Source: Gammaproteobacteria bacterium RIFCSPHIGHO2_12_FULL_38_11 (GTDB lineage: Bacteria > Pseudomonadota > Gammaproteobacteria > Coxiellales > Coxiellaceae). From it: a stretch of DNA of 45,660 nt. The stretch is taken from the NCBI GenBank assembly GCA_001801515.1, contig MGXX01000075.1, positions 1-45,660 of the forward strand, read 5' to 3'. Each line of letters begins with the position of its first letter. Positions within the stretch are counted from its first letter, which is position 1. The notes beneath the pieces were generated by a model. It was not told the origin of the DNA. It made no database searches and worked only from the letters and a program-made list of their open reading frames with translations. The position numbers and the translations under genes are program-made. Below, in pieces: positions 26,670 to 34,869 of the stretch.

Positions 26670-27677
26670 TTATAGTATTTTATGCGGCAAACTTTCAATA
26701 CGACCTGCTGGCGTGACAATAACGTAATCGAGCTTACGCTGCAATTCTCGAATCGTACTTGCGCCCGCATACGTTAACCCAGAACGCAGTCCACCAATAA
26801 TATCAGCGAGGATAAAATCTTGATCATCGCGATAAAGCACTTCAGTTGAAACGCCCTCTGCCGTTTTCCATTCATGCATCACACCCATAAAATCTTCTTG
26901 TGCCTCTTTACTCGCCATGCCCCGATATTTTTTTACTTTCACGCCATTGTTTTTAATAATAACTTCACCGGGCGTTACACCCGTGCCTGCCAGCATACCG
27001 CCAATCATGACAAAATCCGCACCAAAAGCGAGCGCTTTCACAATATCACCCGCTGTACGAATTCCCCCGTCTGCAACAATGGAACGATCACAACGTGCGC
27101 ATTCCTGAACACACGTTAGCATGGGAACGCCAAAACCTGTTTTAATGCGCGTACTACAAACCGATCCACCCCCAATACCCGCTTTAATAATATCGGCACC
27201 ACACGATGCCAAATAATCAGCCCCTGCATACGTTGCAACATTTCCCGCCATAATACAGGCGTTTTTTAATATGTGACGCATTTTTTTCAAGGTGCTGCCG
27301 ACGTATTTTGCATGCGCGTGCGCAACATCAATACAAAAATAATTCGCACCCGCTTCATGTAGTGCTTTTGCACGCTCTAATTCAGCATCAGTACAACCAA
27401 TCGAAACAAAGACCTTATCGGAACATTTTTTAAACTCGGCAATATTTTCTTCAATCGACATAAAGCGATGCAAAGCACCCATGCCGCCTTTATCAGAAAT
27501 AAAATTTGCCATGACGCTTTCAGTGATCGTATCCATATTTGAACTTATCACAGGCAGCGCTAACGTTAATTGATTGGTTTTATCAGTTACTGTTGTATCA
27601 ACCAAACGCCGTGATTCGTGATGATTGTATGCAGGAATCATTAATACGTCGTCAAATGTAATTGCGTGTTGGGTCAT
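26670..27677 (-). CDS. guaC: GMP reductase
   Basis: NADPH-dependent conversion of GMP to IMP in purine interconversion. IMPDH/GMPR barrel without CBS domains; the catalytic loop is GIGGGSVCSTRIKTGFGVP with Cys174. ISSNMDTITE and RGMASKEAQ are characteristic. The ATG at 27677 (335 aa) is chosen because GGAG is 8 nt upstream; the frame extends to a GTG at 27701. GMP reductase is favoured over IMP dehydrogenase by length and the missing CBS insert. It follows gmhB with 23 bp between. Confidence 0.9.
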   Translation of the reverse strand: MTQHAITFDDVLMIPAYNHHESRRLVDTTVTDKTNQLTLALPVISSNMDTITESVMANFISDKGGMGALHRFMSIEENIAEFKKCSDKVFVSIGCTDAELERAKALHEAGANYFCIDVAHAHAKYVGSTLKKMRHILKNACIMAGNVATYAGADYLASCGADIIKAGIGGGSVCSTRIKTGFGVPMLTCVQECARCDRSIVADGGIRTAGDIVKALAFGADFVMIGGMLAGTGVTPGEVIIKNNGVKVKKYRGMASKEAQEDFMGVMHEWKTAEGVSTEVLYRDDQDFILADIIGGLRSGLTYAGASTIRELQRKLDYVIVTPAGRIESLPHKIL

Positions 27678-27700
27678 GATTATTCTCCAAAGATAATACA

Positions 27701-28225
27701 CTAAGCAAAATGTTGCGTCACAGCAAGCAAATTCTCAAACACGGGTAATTTTATTTTTGTTAATTGCTTTTCTGTTTTTTTGCCATTACCTGTTCGCACT
27801 AAAATAAACTTACAACCCACCGCTTGCGCCACTTCAAAATCTTTCACGCTATCACCAACATAAATCATTTCGGTATTTTTCACAGTAAAGTCTTTTTGAA
27901 TTTGTTGCAACATGCCAGGCTTTGGTTTTCTACAGTGACAATTTTCATCTGGCGCATGCGGACAAAAATAAATTTTTGTTATTTTTCCGCCGAATGATTC
28001 GACTGCACGAATTAATTTTTCATGGATTTTTTCTAATGTTTTTAATGAAAATAATCCGCGATTGACACCCGATTGGTTGGTTGCAATGACAATGGTATTC
28101 CCCGCTTTGGATAATTGCGCAATCGCTTCAATGCTGCCAGGAATAGGAATCCATTCGTCTGGTGATTTAACATAATCTACTGAGTCGAAATTAATAACGC
28201 CGTCTCGGTCGAGGATAATTAGCAT
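27701..28225 (-). CDS. gmhB: D,D-heptose 1,7-bisphosphate phosphatase
   Basis: HAD phosphatase of the ADP-heptose pathway for lipopolysaccharide core. Motif I DRDGVIN (Asp6, Asp8), the GmhB zinc loop CPHAPDENCHCRKPKPG (Cys88, His90, Cys96, Cys98) and motif IV GDSVKD (Asp125). The ATG at 28225 has a strong GGAGG 7 nt upstream and gives 174 aa; a longer frame to 28246 is not needed. Confidence 0.95.
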   Translation of the reverse strand: MLIILDRDGVINFDSVDYVKSPDEWIPIPGSIEAIAQLSKAGNTIVIATNQSGVNRGLFSLKTLEKIHEKLIRAVESFGGKITKIYFCPHAPDENCHCRKPKPGMLQQIQKDFTVKNTEMIYVGDSVKDFEVAQAVGCKFILVRTGNGKKTEKQLTKIKLPVFENLLAVTQHFA

Positions 28226-28264
28226 AACGCACCTCCAATTTTTCACAATTTCTATGCTATTTTA

Positions 28265-28289
28265 AGGTTATCGCAATTTGCGACAACCT
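28265..28289. repeat. Imperfect palindrome with core TCGCAATTTGCGA
   Basis: AGGTTATCGCAA-T-TTGCGACAACCT: 12-bp arms with one mismatch around a central T. It shares its 13-bp core with the perfect palindrome at 28392-28418, about 128 bp away inside the ORF6N gene. Confidence 0.6.
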
Positions 28290-28328
28290 GTCGTTAGTTA
28301 AACCACAAAACCAATTTTTGGTTTATCG

Positions 28329-28619
28329 TCAGCACTCGGCATCTCCATCAATTGATGAATAGGGATTCCCGCTTGCAAACTTCAACTTAACGAGGTGGTC
28401 GCAATTTGCGACCACCTCCAGTTTCTCACTTTTTGTTAACTCAAACACAAAGTCAGCAGGAAATCGATCGCGATTCCGTTTCACTTGTTCATTTAAACGT
28501 TTTGTTGTAACGCCATACAAATTTGCTAGGTCCGCATCCATAATAACTTTTTGATTTCGAATCAATAATATTCTTGCTGCGATTTGATCTGACGAAACAG
28601 CTGTTTGCTTGGTTGGCAT
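28329..28619 (-). CDS. Truncated ORF6N-domain protein
   Basis: ORF6N domains occur in phage-type and accessory DNA-binding proteins. The 96-aa product matches the domain start: ILLIRNQKVIMDADLANLYGV, TKRLNEQVKRNRDRFP, DFVFELTKSE, then VVANCDHLVKLKF...NPY. Full-length relatives continue after PY with an AFTEQG-type stretch and a further helical region; here the sequence diverges immediately (SSIDGDAEC) and stops, so it is a remnant. The ATG at 28619 is chosen over a TTG at 28634. It lies between gmhB and fmt, an accessory scrap among core genes. Confidence 0.65.
   Translation of the reverse strand: MPTKQTAVSSDQIAARILLIRNQKVIMDADLANLYGVTTKRLNEQVKRNRDRFPADFVFELTKSEKLEVVANCDHLVKLKFASGNPYSSIDGDAEC
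28392..28418. repeat. Perfect 27-bp palindrome inside the ORF6N gene
   Basis: GAGGTGGTCGCAA-T-TTGCGACCACCTC, 13-bp perfect arms. It encodes EVVANCDHL of the ORF6N protein on the minus strand. Shared core with 28265-28289. Confidence 0.75.
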
Positions 28620-28676
28620 GAAAAATCCGCACAAAGTTTTTTGATTTGGATAATCATACTCTTCTTTTTTGAATTA

Positions 28677-29609
28677 TTACCCTCGTGTTTTTAAAAATAT
28701 ATTCGCAGCATGCCCATGCAAAAAATCTTTTGCAGACATGCGTTTTTTTCCAGGCAATTGTACGGATAATACTTCCAAAACACCATCTCCCGTTGCAATG
28801 CAAAACCTTTCTTTTGAAATTTGAATAAATTCACCTGGTTTTGCAGTTACTTTTTCAGAAATCACTTTCGCTTCCCAAATTTTTAATATTTGATTATTAA
28901 AAACAGTGCTGGCAACCGGCCACGAATTAAAAGCGCGAATTTTATTGTTAATTTCTATTGCTGATTGATTCCAATCAATCACTGCTTCTGATTTCTCAAT
29001 TTTGGCTGCGTGCGTTGCAAGCACATTATCTTGCTTAATTGGCATGATTGTATTTAATTCATCAAGTGTTTTTAATAATAATTGCGCGCCCATTTTAGAA
29101 AATAAATCATGCAGCTGTTCACTCGTTTCATCGCCTTTTAAAGCCTGTTTTTCTTGTTTTAAAATCGGCCCCGTATCCATGCCCTTGTCCATTTGCATAA
29201 TCGTCACTGCCGTTTCTTTATCGCCTGCTTCAATTGCGCGTGGAATAGGCGCTGCCCCTCTCCAACGCGGCAACAATGAGGGATGCACATTAATACAGCC
29301 ATATTTTGGAATATCTAAAACAGCTTGCGGCAAAATTAACCCATACGCCACAACCACAATCACATCAGGATTTAATTTTTTTAATTCAGCCTGCACTTCA
29401 ACATCACGTAACGTTTTCGGCTGAAAAACAGGTATATTATTTTCTTGTGAAATCAATTTCACAGGTGATGCATGCAAATGCTGCCCACGACCTGCTGGAC
29501 GATCAGGTTGCGTGTAAACTGCCAACAAGCAATGTTCGGAATGAATTAATAATTGTAATGTTGGCACCGCAAATTTCGGTGTACCGGCGAAAATAATTTT
29601 TAACGACAC
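28677..29609 (-). CDS. fmt: Methionyl-tRNA formyltransferase
   Basis: Formylates initiator Met-tRNA. Catalytic Asn107, His109 and Asp145, with the signature NVHPSLLPRWRGAAPI; the substrate loop PAGRGQHLHASPVK (38-51) is present. 310 aa, full length. GTG start with GGAG 9 nt upstream. Usually preceded by def; here no deformylase gene is adjacent and fmt is divergent from dprA across 71 bp. Confidence 0.97.
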   Translation of the reverse strand: MSLKIIFAGTPKFAVPTLQLLIHSEHCLLAVYTQPDRPAGRGQHLHASPVKLISQENNIPVFQPKTLRDVEVQAELKKLNPDVIVVVAYGLILPQAVLDIPKYGCINVHPSLLPRWRGAAPIPRAIEAGDKETAVTIMQMDKGMDTGPILKQEKQALKGDETSEQLHDLFSKMGAQLLLKTLDELNTIMPIKQDNVLATHAAKIEKSEAVIDWNQSAIEINNKIRAFNSWPVASTVFNNQILKIWEAKVISEKVTAKPGEFIQISKERFCIATGDGVLEVLSVQLPGKKRMSAKDFLHGHAANIFLKTRG

Positions 29610-29668
29610 ACTATATCTCCTACTCCTGCTAATTTAAAACACGGTATAGATTATTTTTTAAATTATTG

Positions 29669-29674
29669 TAAACT
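29669..29674 (+). promoter_or_regulatory. Possible -10 giving a leaderless dprA transcript
   Basis: TAAACT sits 6 nt before the ATG at 29681, the same geometry as at aroK, and no Shine-Dalgarno is visible. TAGATT (29647-29652) is a weak -35 at 16 bp. Confidence 0.3.
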
Positions 29675-29680
29675 CTCCGC

Positions 29681-30799
29681 ATGAATAATAATACAGATGA
29701 ATTAATTTATTGGTTAAGCTTACTGCAAGCACCCGACGTAGGCATTGTTAAGGTAAAAAAATTATTACAGCATTTTGGCACCATTGAAAATATTTGCAGG
29801 GCAACACAACAGGAACTGCAATCACAGAAATTAAATGACGCGCAAATTCGCGCAATCAAGCATCCCAACCAACAATGGAACGACATCGCTTTACAATGGC
29901 GAGAAGAAAAAAATCACCACATTATTTTACTAAGCGATCCAAGCTACCCTGAGCTACTCAAAGAAATTGCTTCAGCACCCCCTATTTTATATGTCAATGG
30001 TGAACTCGAAACACTCGCACAACCCCAAATTGCCCTTGTAGGCAGCCGCAATCCATCACATATCGGATTAGAGCTAGCCGCAGAATTTGCCTACGCCTTA
30101 TCACAAGCAGGGTTTATTGTCACAAGTGGATTAGCGCTCGGCATTGATACAGCGTGTCATCAAGGTGCATTAAATGCCTGCGCGAAAACCATCGCTGTGC
30201 TCGGCAGCGGATTATTACACGTTTATCCTGTTCGTAATAAGGCATTGGCAAAAAATATCACTGCGAATGGTTGCGTCATTTCTGAATTGGCATTAAACGC
30301 AACACCCGCTCCCGAAAACTTTCCACGCCGCAATCGAGTCATCAGTGGGCTCAGTTTAGGAACAGTGGTTATTGAAGCAGCACTCAAGAGCGGGTCATTA
30401 ATTACGGCTCGCTTTGCCTTAGAACAAAATCGCGATGTGTTTGCTGTTCCAGGCTCACTCAGAAATCCCCAGTCTCAAGGATGTCTGTCGCTTATTCAAC
30501 AAGGGGCTCAGTGTGTAACGTCTGTAAATGACATTTTAAACGAAATAAATATTTTTTCGACCAACAAAAATCTTAGCGCACCTTTAAAATCCATTCATGC
30601 GCCCATACATAAACTTGATAAAACAGAACAGCTAGTGCTAGCCTGTATCGAATACGATGAAGCCACTATTGACCAAATTTGTAATCGCAGTAAACTATCT
30701 GCTCAATTGGTAAGCGCTACGTTGTTACAATTAGAATTAAAAGATGTTATTAAGAATGCGTTTGGGAAGTATTTTATATCGGCACAAAACCACGCGTGA
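29681..30799 (+). CDS. dprA: DNA processing protein DprA
   Basis: Loads RecA on incoming single-stranded DNA during natural transformation. Helix-hairpin-helix-like N-terminus (about 1-60), Rossmann-type core with LVGSRNPS, SGLALGIDTACHQGAL and PRRNRVISGLS, and a C-terminal winged helix (about 305-370). 372 aa. Its presence together with PilMNOPQ components suggests past or present competence. The stop codon and last residues (NHA) lie inside the first copy of an 18-bp repeat (30790-30807). No ribosome-binding site precedes the ATG. Confidence 0.96.
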   Translation: MNNNTDELIYWLSLLQAPDVGIVKVKKLLQHFGTIENICRATQQELQSQKLNDAQIRAIKHPNQQWNDIALQWREEKNHHIILLSDPSYPELLKEIASAPPILYVNGELETLAQPQIALVGSRNPSHIGLELAAEFAYALSQAGFIVTSGLALGIDTACHQGALNACAKTIAVLGSGLLHVYPVRNKALAKNITANGCVISELALNATPAPENFPRRNRVISGLSLGTVVIEAALKSGSLITARFALEQNRDVFAVPGSLRNPQSQGCLSLIQQGAQCVTSVNDILNEINIFSTNKNLSAPLKSIHAPIHKLDKTEQLVLACIEYDEATIDQICNRSKLSAQLVSATLLQLELKDVIKNAFGKYFISAQNHA

Positions 30800-30842
30800 A
30801 ACGAGACTATATAGCAGCACAGCGCCACGCGTGAAACGAGAC
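30790..30842 (+). repeat. 18-bp tandem repeat at the dprA 3' end
   Basis: CCACGCGTGAAACGAGAC occurs at 30790-30807 and 30825-30842 (35-bp period). Copy 1 supplies the dprA stop codon. GCCAC (30824-30828) can pair with GTGGC (30860-30864) downstream. Confidence 0.8.
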
Positions 30843-30911
30843 GCAGTCGAGTGGAACAAGTGGCACAATGCCTTATTTGACAAGACAAAAAAAAATTGGC
30901 GAAGACTTACA

Positions 30912-31385
30912 ATGAAAGAAGAAAATGTGCTAAACGTATTGATGTATTTATTCCATAACCATATGGAAAAAGACCATCAAATTAATTTAAACAACATGGA
31001 ACTTATCGACGAATTAAAATCCGTCGGTTTTCATGCGCAAATTATTGGAAAAGCATTTCGTTGGCTGCATCACTTAGTAGAACTAACTGATCAAGATGTG
31101 CCCGCTTCCAAAAATTCTTTTCGCGTATTCTCAGAACAAGAAACTTGGTTAATCAATACAGATTGTCGTAATTTTATTTTATCACTTGAGCACCAAGGTA
31201 TTTTAACACCCCATACACGTGAAATTGTCATTCACCAAGCATTGGAACTAATTCACGAAGGTGTAGATTTAAATTTATTAAAATGGGTGACATTAATGGT
31301 TTTATTTAATATGCCCAATTCTGAAAACGCATTATCGCACATGGAATTCTTAGTGCTCACCAATGCGCTTGATACGATACACTAG
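30912..31385 (+). CDS. smg: Smg family protein (DUF494)
   Basis: Conserved protein of unknown biochemical role found beside dprA and topA in gammaproteobacteria. The frame is open from 30744 through the repeat region, but the ATG at 30912 gives 157 aa, the length of the Escherichia protein, and begins with the family-typical MKENVLDVLMYLF-like sequence (here MKEENVLNVLMYLF). The protein is all-helical, with no membrane segment. It follows dprA by 112 bp. Confidence 0.93.
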   Translation: MKEENVLNVLMYLFHNHMEKDHQINLNNMELIDELKSVGFHAQIIGKAFRWLHHLVELTDQDVPASKNSFRVFSEQETWLINTDCRNFILSLEHQGILTPHTREIVIHQALELIHEGVDLNLLKWVTLMVLFNMPNSENALSHMEFLVLTNALDTIH

Positions 31386-31434
31386 AAAAAAGTGTCAAAC
31401 AAAATGAAATAATTTAACCCAACGCGAGCTTTAA

Positions 31435-33729
31435 ATGAGCAAGTATTTAGTTATCGTCGAATCCCCTGCGAAAGCAAAAACCATTGAAAAATATTTAGGA
31501 AAAGATTTTCAGGTGATGGCATCCTATGGCCACGTACGCGATTTAGTACCAAAAGAAGGCGCTGTCGACGTTGAACATGATTTTGAAATGAAATATCAAA
31601 TCATCGATCGCAACGCAAAACATGTTGACGCCATTCGAAAAGCATTAAAAAAATGCGACATTTTATATCTCGCGCCCGATCCGGATCGCGAAGGAGAGGC
31701 CATTGCTTGGCATTTACAACAAATTTTGCTTGAGGCCGGTGCATTAAAAAATAAAAAAATAGCGCGTGTTGTTTTCCATCAAATTACTAAAAATGCTGTG
31801 CAACAAGCCATTGAGAATCCGCGCGATATTTCCATGGATTTGGTTAATGCACAACAAGCACGTCGCGCACTGGATTATTTAGTGGGTTTCAATTTATCCC
31901 CTTTATTGTGGCGAAAAGTGCGTCCTGGTTTATCGGCTGGCCGCGTGCAAAGCCCTGCTTTGCGCTTAATCGTTGAGCGTGAATTAGAAATCGAAAAATT
32001 TATTACACAAGAATACTGGACAATTCACGCTGAATTAGAAGCGGGTAAAAAGAAATTCGACGCGCGTTTAACGCATTTAAAAGGTGAGAAAGTTGAGCAG
32101 TTTGATATTGCTGATGGTGAAAAATCAAAAACCATTTGTGATGATTTAATTAAAAAAGCAAAAGGGAAATGTCGCGTTGCCAAGATCACCAAAAAAGAAC
32201 GTAAACGCCATCCTGCCGCGCCTTTTACAACCTCCACGCTACAACAAGAAGCATCGAGAAAACTAGGCTTTTCTGCACAACGCACGATGCAAATTGCACA
32301 ACAATTATATGAAGGTATCGACACAGGTGAGGGTTCTGCTGGGTTAATTACTTATATGCGTACCGACTCAGTTACGCTCGCCACTGAAGCATTAGACGAA
32401 TTACGTGCTTGCATTGATTCACGCTTTGGAAAAGAATTTGTGCCCGCAGAAGTACGCGTCTATAAAACCAAATCCAAAAACGCACAGGAAGCACACGAAG
32501 CAATTCGTCCAACCTCAGCTTTACGCATTCCCGTAGAAATTAAATCATTCCTAACGTCCGAACAATTTAAATTATATGATTTAGTATGGAAACGAACAAT
32601 CGCATCACAAATGATTGATGCCACGTTAAATACCGTTGCAGTTGATTTAGAAATTGGCGATGCGCTTTTTCGCGCAAACGGGTCAACCATTACCAATCCC
32701 GGATTTATTTCTGTTTACCAAGAAGACCACGACGATAAAAAAGCATCAGACGATGACGATAGTGATAATGAAAAAATATTACCGCCATTAGAAGAAAATC
32801 AAATTATCCCAGTAGACGAAATTACCGGTGAACAACATTTCACAGAACCGCCACCCCGTTTTTCTGAAGCGAGCTTAGTCAAAGCGCTTGAAGAATTTGG
32901 CATTGGACGTCCTTCAACTTACGCATCCATTATTGCGACCTTAAAAAATCGCGAATACGTTGACGTGGATAATAAACGTTTTAAACCAACTGACGTTGGC
33001 AGAGTGGTCAATTATTTTTTAACGAAATTCTTTACGATGTATGTTGATTATCATTTCACAGCAAAATTAGAGGATGAATTAGACTCTGTTTCTTGCGGAG
33101 ATATGGAGTGGGTTCCTGTTCTTAAACATTTTTGGGGACCCTTTAAAACACAGGTAGACGACGTCAATGTCAATGTAAAACGCAGCGATGTGACGCAAGA
33201 AGCAATCGACCAAAAATGCCCGAAATGCGAAAAGCCATTATCCATTCGCTTAGGTAAACGCGGACGCTTTATTGGTTGTACTGCTTATCCTGAGTGTGAT
33301 TACACAACGAATTTAGATGGCCAAGATAATACACCTGAAACCGTTGAAGGGCGCGTCTGTCCTGATTGCAAATCACCGTTATTAGTTAGGCATGGAAAAT
33401 ACGGCAAATTTATTGGTTGCAGCGCTTATCCGAAATGCAAATTTATTGAAAACCTAGAACAACCGGAAGACACGCAAGTGGTTTGTCCAAAATGCAAAGA
33501 AGGCAATATTGTTAAACGTAAATCACGTCGCGGAAAAATATTTTATTCTTGTAATAAATATCCTGATTGTGATTATGCTTTGTGGAATCCACCAATCAAC
33601 GAACCTTGTCCTGATTGCGAATGGCCTATTTTGACGATTAAAACCACGAAGGCTAAGGGCGATGAGAAAATCTGTCCGCAGAAGGAATGTGGGTATTGCG
33701 TGCCATATGAAAAAGAAGAATCAGCATAA
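31435..33729 (+). CDS. topA: DNA topoisomerase I
   Basis: Type IA topoisomerase relaxing negative supercoils. TOPRIM domain with Glu9 (VIVESPAKAKTIEKYL) and DPDREGE (Asp82, Asp84, Glu88); catalytic Tyr307 in GLITYMRTDS. Three C4 zinc-ribbon modules (CPKC..., CPDC..., CPKC...) start near residue 594 and are followed by a fourth, shorter cysteine cluster (CPDC...CPQKEC). 764 aa. Follows smg by 49 bp. A strong hairpin lies after the stop. Confidence 0.97.
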   Translation: MSKYLVIVESPAKAKTIEKYLGKDFQVMASYGHVRDLVPKEGAVDVEHDFEMKYQIIDRNAKHVDAIRKALKKCDILYLAPDPDREGEAIAWHLQQILLEAGALKNKKIARVVFHQITKNAVQQAIENPRDISMDLVNAQQARRALDYLVGFNLSPLLWRKVRPGLSAGRVQSPALRLIVERELEIEKFITQEYWTIHAELEAGKKKFDARLTHLKGEKVEQFDIADGEKSKTICDDLIKKAKGKCRVAKITKKERKRHPAAPFTTSTLQQEASRKLGFSAQRTMQIAQQLYEGIDTGEGSAGLITYMRTDSVTLATEALDELRACIDSRFGKEFVPAEVRVYKTKSKNAQEAHEAIRPTSALRIPVEIKSFLTSEQFKLYDLVWKRTIASQMIDATLNTVAVDLEIGDALFRANGSTITNPGFISVYQEDHDDKKASDDDDSDNEKILPPLEENQIIPVDEITGEQHFTEPPPRFSEASLVKALEEFGIGRPSTYASIIATLKNREYVDVDNKRFKPTDVGRVVNYFLTKFFTMYVDYHFTAKLEDELDSVSCGDMEWVPVLKHFWGPFKTQVDDVNVNVKRSDVTQEAIDQKCPKCEKPLSIRLGKRGRFIGCTAYPECDYTTNLDGQDNTPETVEGRVCPDCKSPLLVRHGKYGKFIGCSAYPKCKFIENLEQPEDTQVVCPKCKEGNIVKRKSRRGKIFYSCNKYPDCDYALWNPPINEPCPDCEWPILTIKTTKAKGDEKICPQKECGYCVPYEKEESA

Positions 33730-33751
33730 AATCACAACAAAATAATCTTAG

Positions 33752-33795
33752 CAACATTCAAATGCTGCGCGCATTCGCAGCTTTGAGTGTTGTTT
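33752..33795 (+). terminator. Hairpin terminator after topA
   Basis: CAACATTCAAATGCTGCG (33752-33769) pairs with CGCAGCTTTGAGTGTTG (33776-33792) over about 17 bp with one bulge and one G-U; loop of 6 nt, followed by TTT. Confidence 0.65.
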
Positions 33796-33877
33796 GGTAA
33801 TAGCTCAGCCAATGGCGTCAACTTAAGCGATAATTTTGAGGCTTACGATCACCCCCTATAAAAGCCATTTCTAAATT

Positions 33878-33930
33878 TCCCCCTTTGAAAAAGGGGGGCG
33901 GTTTTGCGCCAGCAAAACCGGGGGGATTTA
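33878..33930 (+). repeat. Left inverted repeat of the DUF559 cassette
   Basis: 53 bp, matching the complement of 34371-34423 with one mismatch (33898/34403). Hairpin A 33879-33897 (8-bp stem, loop GAA), hairpin B 33899-33920 (9-bp stem, loop GCCA). Confidence 0.9.
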
Positions 33931-34004
33931 TTCGAAAACACGAGGTTCTTTTTCAATGCCATTTTCTTACAATATCGATCTTTCAAACCATCTGGAGATC
34001 AATA

Positions 34005-34373
34005 ATGCTTGATTACAACCCACGCAGAAAAAAATTTTCGCAACAATTACGTAATAACATGACTGATGCAGAAAAATTATTATGGCGATATGTTCGTTAC
34101 AAACAATTGTGTGATATTCAATTTTATCGACAAAAACCAATTGGGAATTACATTGTTGATTTTTATGCGCCTGCAGTAAAACTTGTGGTTGAAATCGATG
34201 GTGGCCAACATTTTCTTGATGAAGGATTGCGAAAAGATCACAAAAGAGATGTGTATTTATCATCTTTGAATTTAAAGGTATTACGATTTGATAATTGGCA
34301 AATTTTAAAATCTGTTGGTGATGTGTTAAATGAAATTCACCGACAAATTGAGATACGTATTTTTAGCAAGTAA
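34005..34373 (+). CDS. DUF559 endonuclease-domain protein
   Basis: Small predicted nuclease with a Vsr-like PD-(D/E)xK fold. 122 aa. The motif is visible: GNYIVDFYAPAVKLVVEIDGGQH, with Asp52, Glu63, Asp65 and His69 as probable metal or catalytic residues; the N-terminal LRNNMTDAEKLLWRYVR is the other family hallmark. The frame is open from 33885 through the left inverted repeat, but the ATG at 34005 has GGAG 7 nt upstream. The stop overlaps the first bases of the right inverted repeat. Nuclease plus flanking repeats suggests it moves or maintains its own cassette; that is inference. Confidence 0.88.
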   Translation: MLDYNPRRKKFSQQLRNNMTDAEKLLWRYVRYKQLCDIQFYRQKPIGNYIVDFYAPAVKLVVEIDGGQHFLDEGLRKDHKRDVYLSSLNLKVLRFDNWQILKSVGDVLNEIHRQIEIRIFSK

Positions 34374-34423
34374 ATCCCCCCGGTTTTGCTGGCGCAAAAC
34401 CGACCCCCTTTTTCAAAGGGGGA
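34371..34423 (-). repeat. Right inverted repeat of the DUF559 cassette
   Basis: Inverted copy of 33878-33930. Its first bases contain the DUF559 stop codon (34371-34373), so gene and repeat are physically joined. Confidence 0.9.
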
Positions 34424-34443
34424 TGAGAAAGAAGAATCCTAAC

Positions 34444-34858
34444 TCACAATGCACTCAATGTCTTTTCAAGCGATAAAAGATTTTTTTCAATATCGCTAAA
34501 CGGAATGATTGCGCCAAAAAACATTTCTTTCATAGCTTCATAATCGTCCCTGACACTATCAAGTAAAAGTTTACTTGGCATCAACTTCAAACTACCTGGC
34601 TTTGCTGTTTCATAAGATGCTTGCTTACTTTTTCTTTAGAGAATATATCGGGGTAGGTATCTTCTACATAAGTGCAGATATTCATTTCAATGGCTGGATC
34701 CAAATCACCACGACACCCGAATTCCAATAGAATTTTAGGCTTCCCATAAAAATCGTCTGGATATAATGATGACTGCAATAACCTTCTCGACTTGAAATAG
34801 CTGTTTGCTGAAAAATATCTGACAACTCTTTTTGTGGGAGATGTGCTAATTTTTGCAT
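34444..34858 (-). pseudogene. Decayed AbiEii-type nucleotidyltransferase toxin
   Basis: Family: type IV toxin of the AbiE toxin-antitoxin/phage-defence system. Three fragments in different frames remain: the N-terminus MQKLAHLPQKELSDIFQQTA from 34858; a middle piece (PKILLEFGCRGDLDP, ICTYVEDTYPDIFSKEKV); and a C-terminus (SYETAKPGSLKLMPSK, DDYEAMKEMFFG, IPFSDIEKNLLSLEKTLSAL) ending at a TGA at 34444-34446. Most of the catalytic nucleotidyltransferase domain is deleted. It follows the antitoxin remnant by 11 bp, as in intact AbiE operons. The call is from remembered family patterns, not a search. Confidence 0.72.
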
Positions 34859-34869
34859 GAAGATTCCAA

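Larger units (their letters stand above)
33878..34423. mobile_element. 546-bp DUF559 endonuclease cassette with inverted repeats
   Basis: A single DUF559 gene lies between 53-bp inverted repeats (33878-33930 and 34371-34423, 52/53 identical). Each repeat holds two hairpins: CCCCCTTT/AAAGGGGG and CGGTTTTGC/GCAAAACCG. Similar G/C-rich 'CCCCCTTTGAAAAAGGGGG' repeats are widespread beside DUF559 genes in bacteria, as far as I recall. No target duplication is evident. It sits between topA and the decayed abiE pair. Confidence 0.75.

Noticed and set aside
33885..34004. N-terminal extension of the DUF559 protein
   Set aside because: It is translated inverted-repeat sequence; the ATG at 34005 has a good ribosome-binding site and the family N-terminus.
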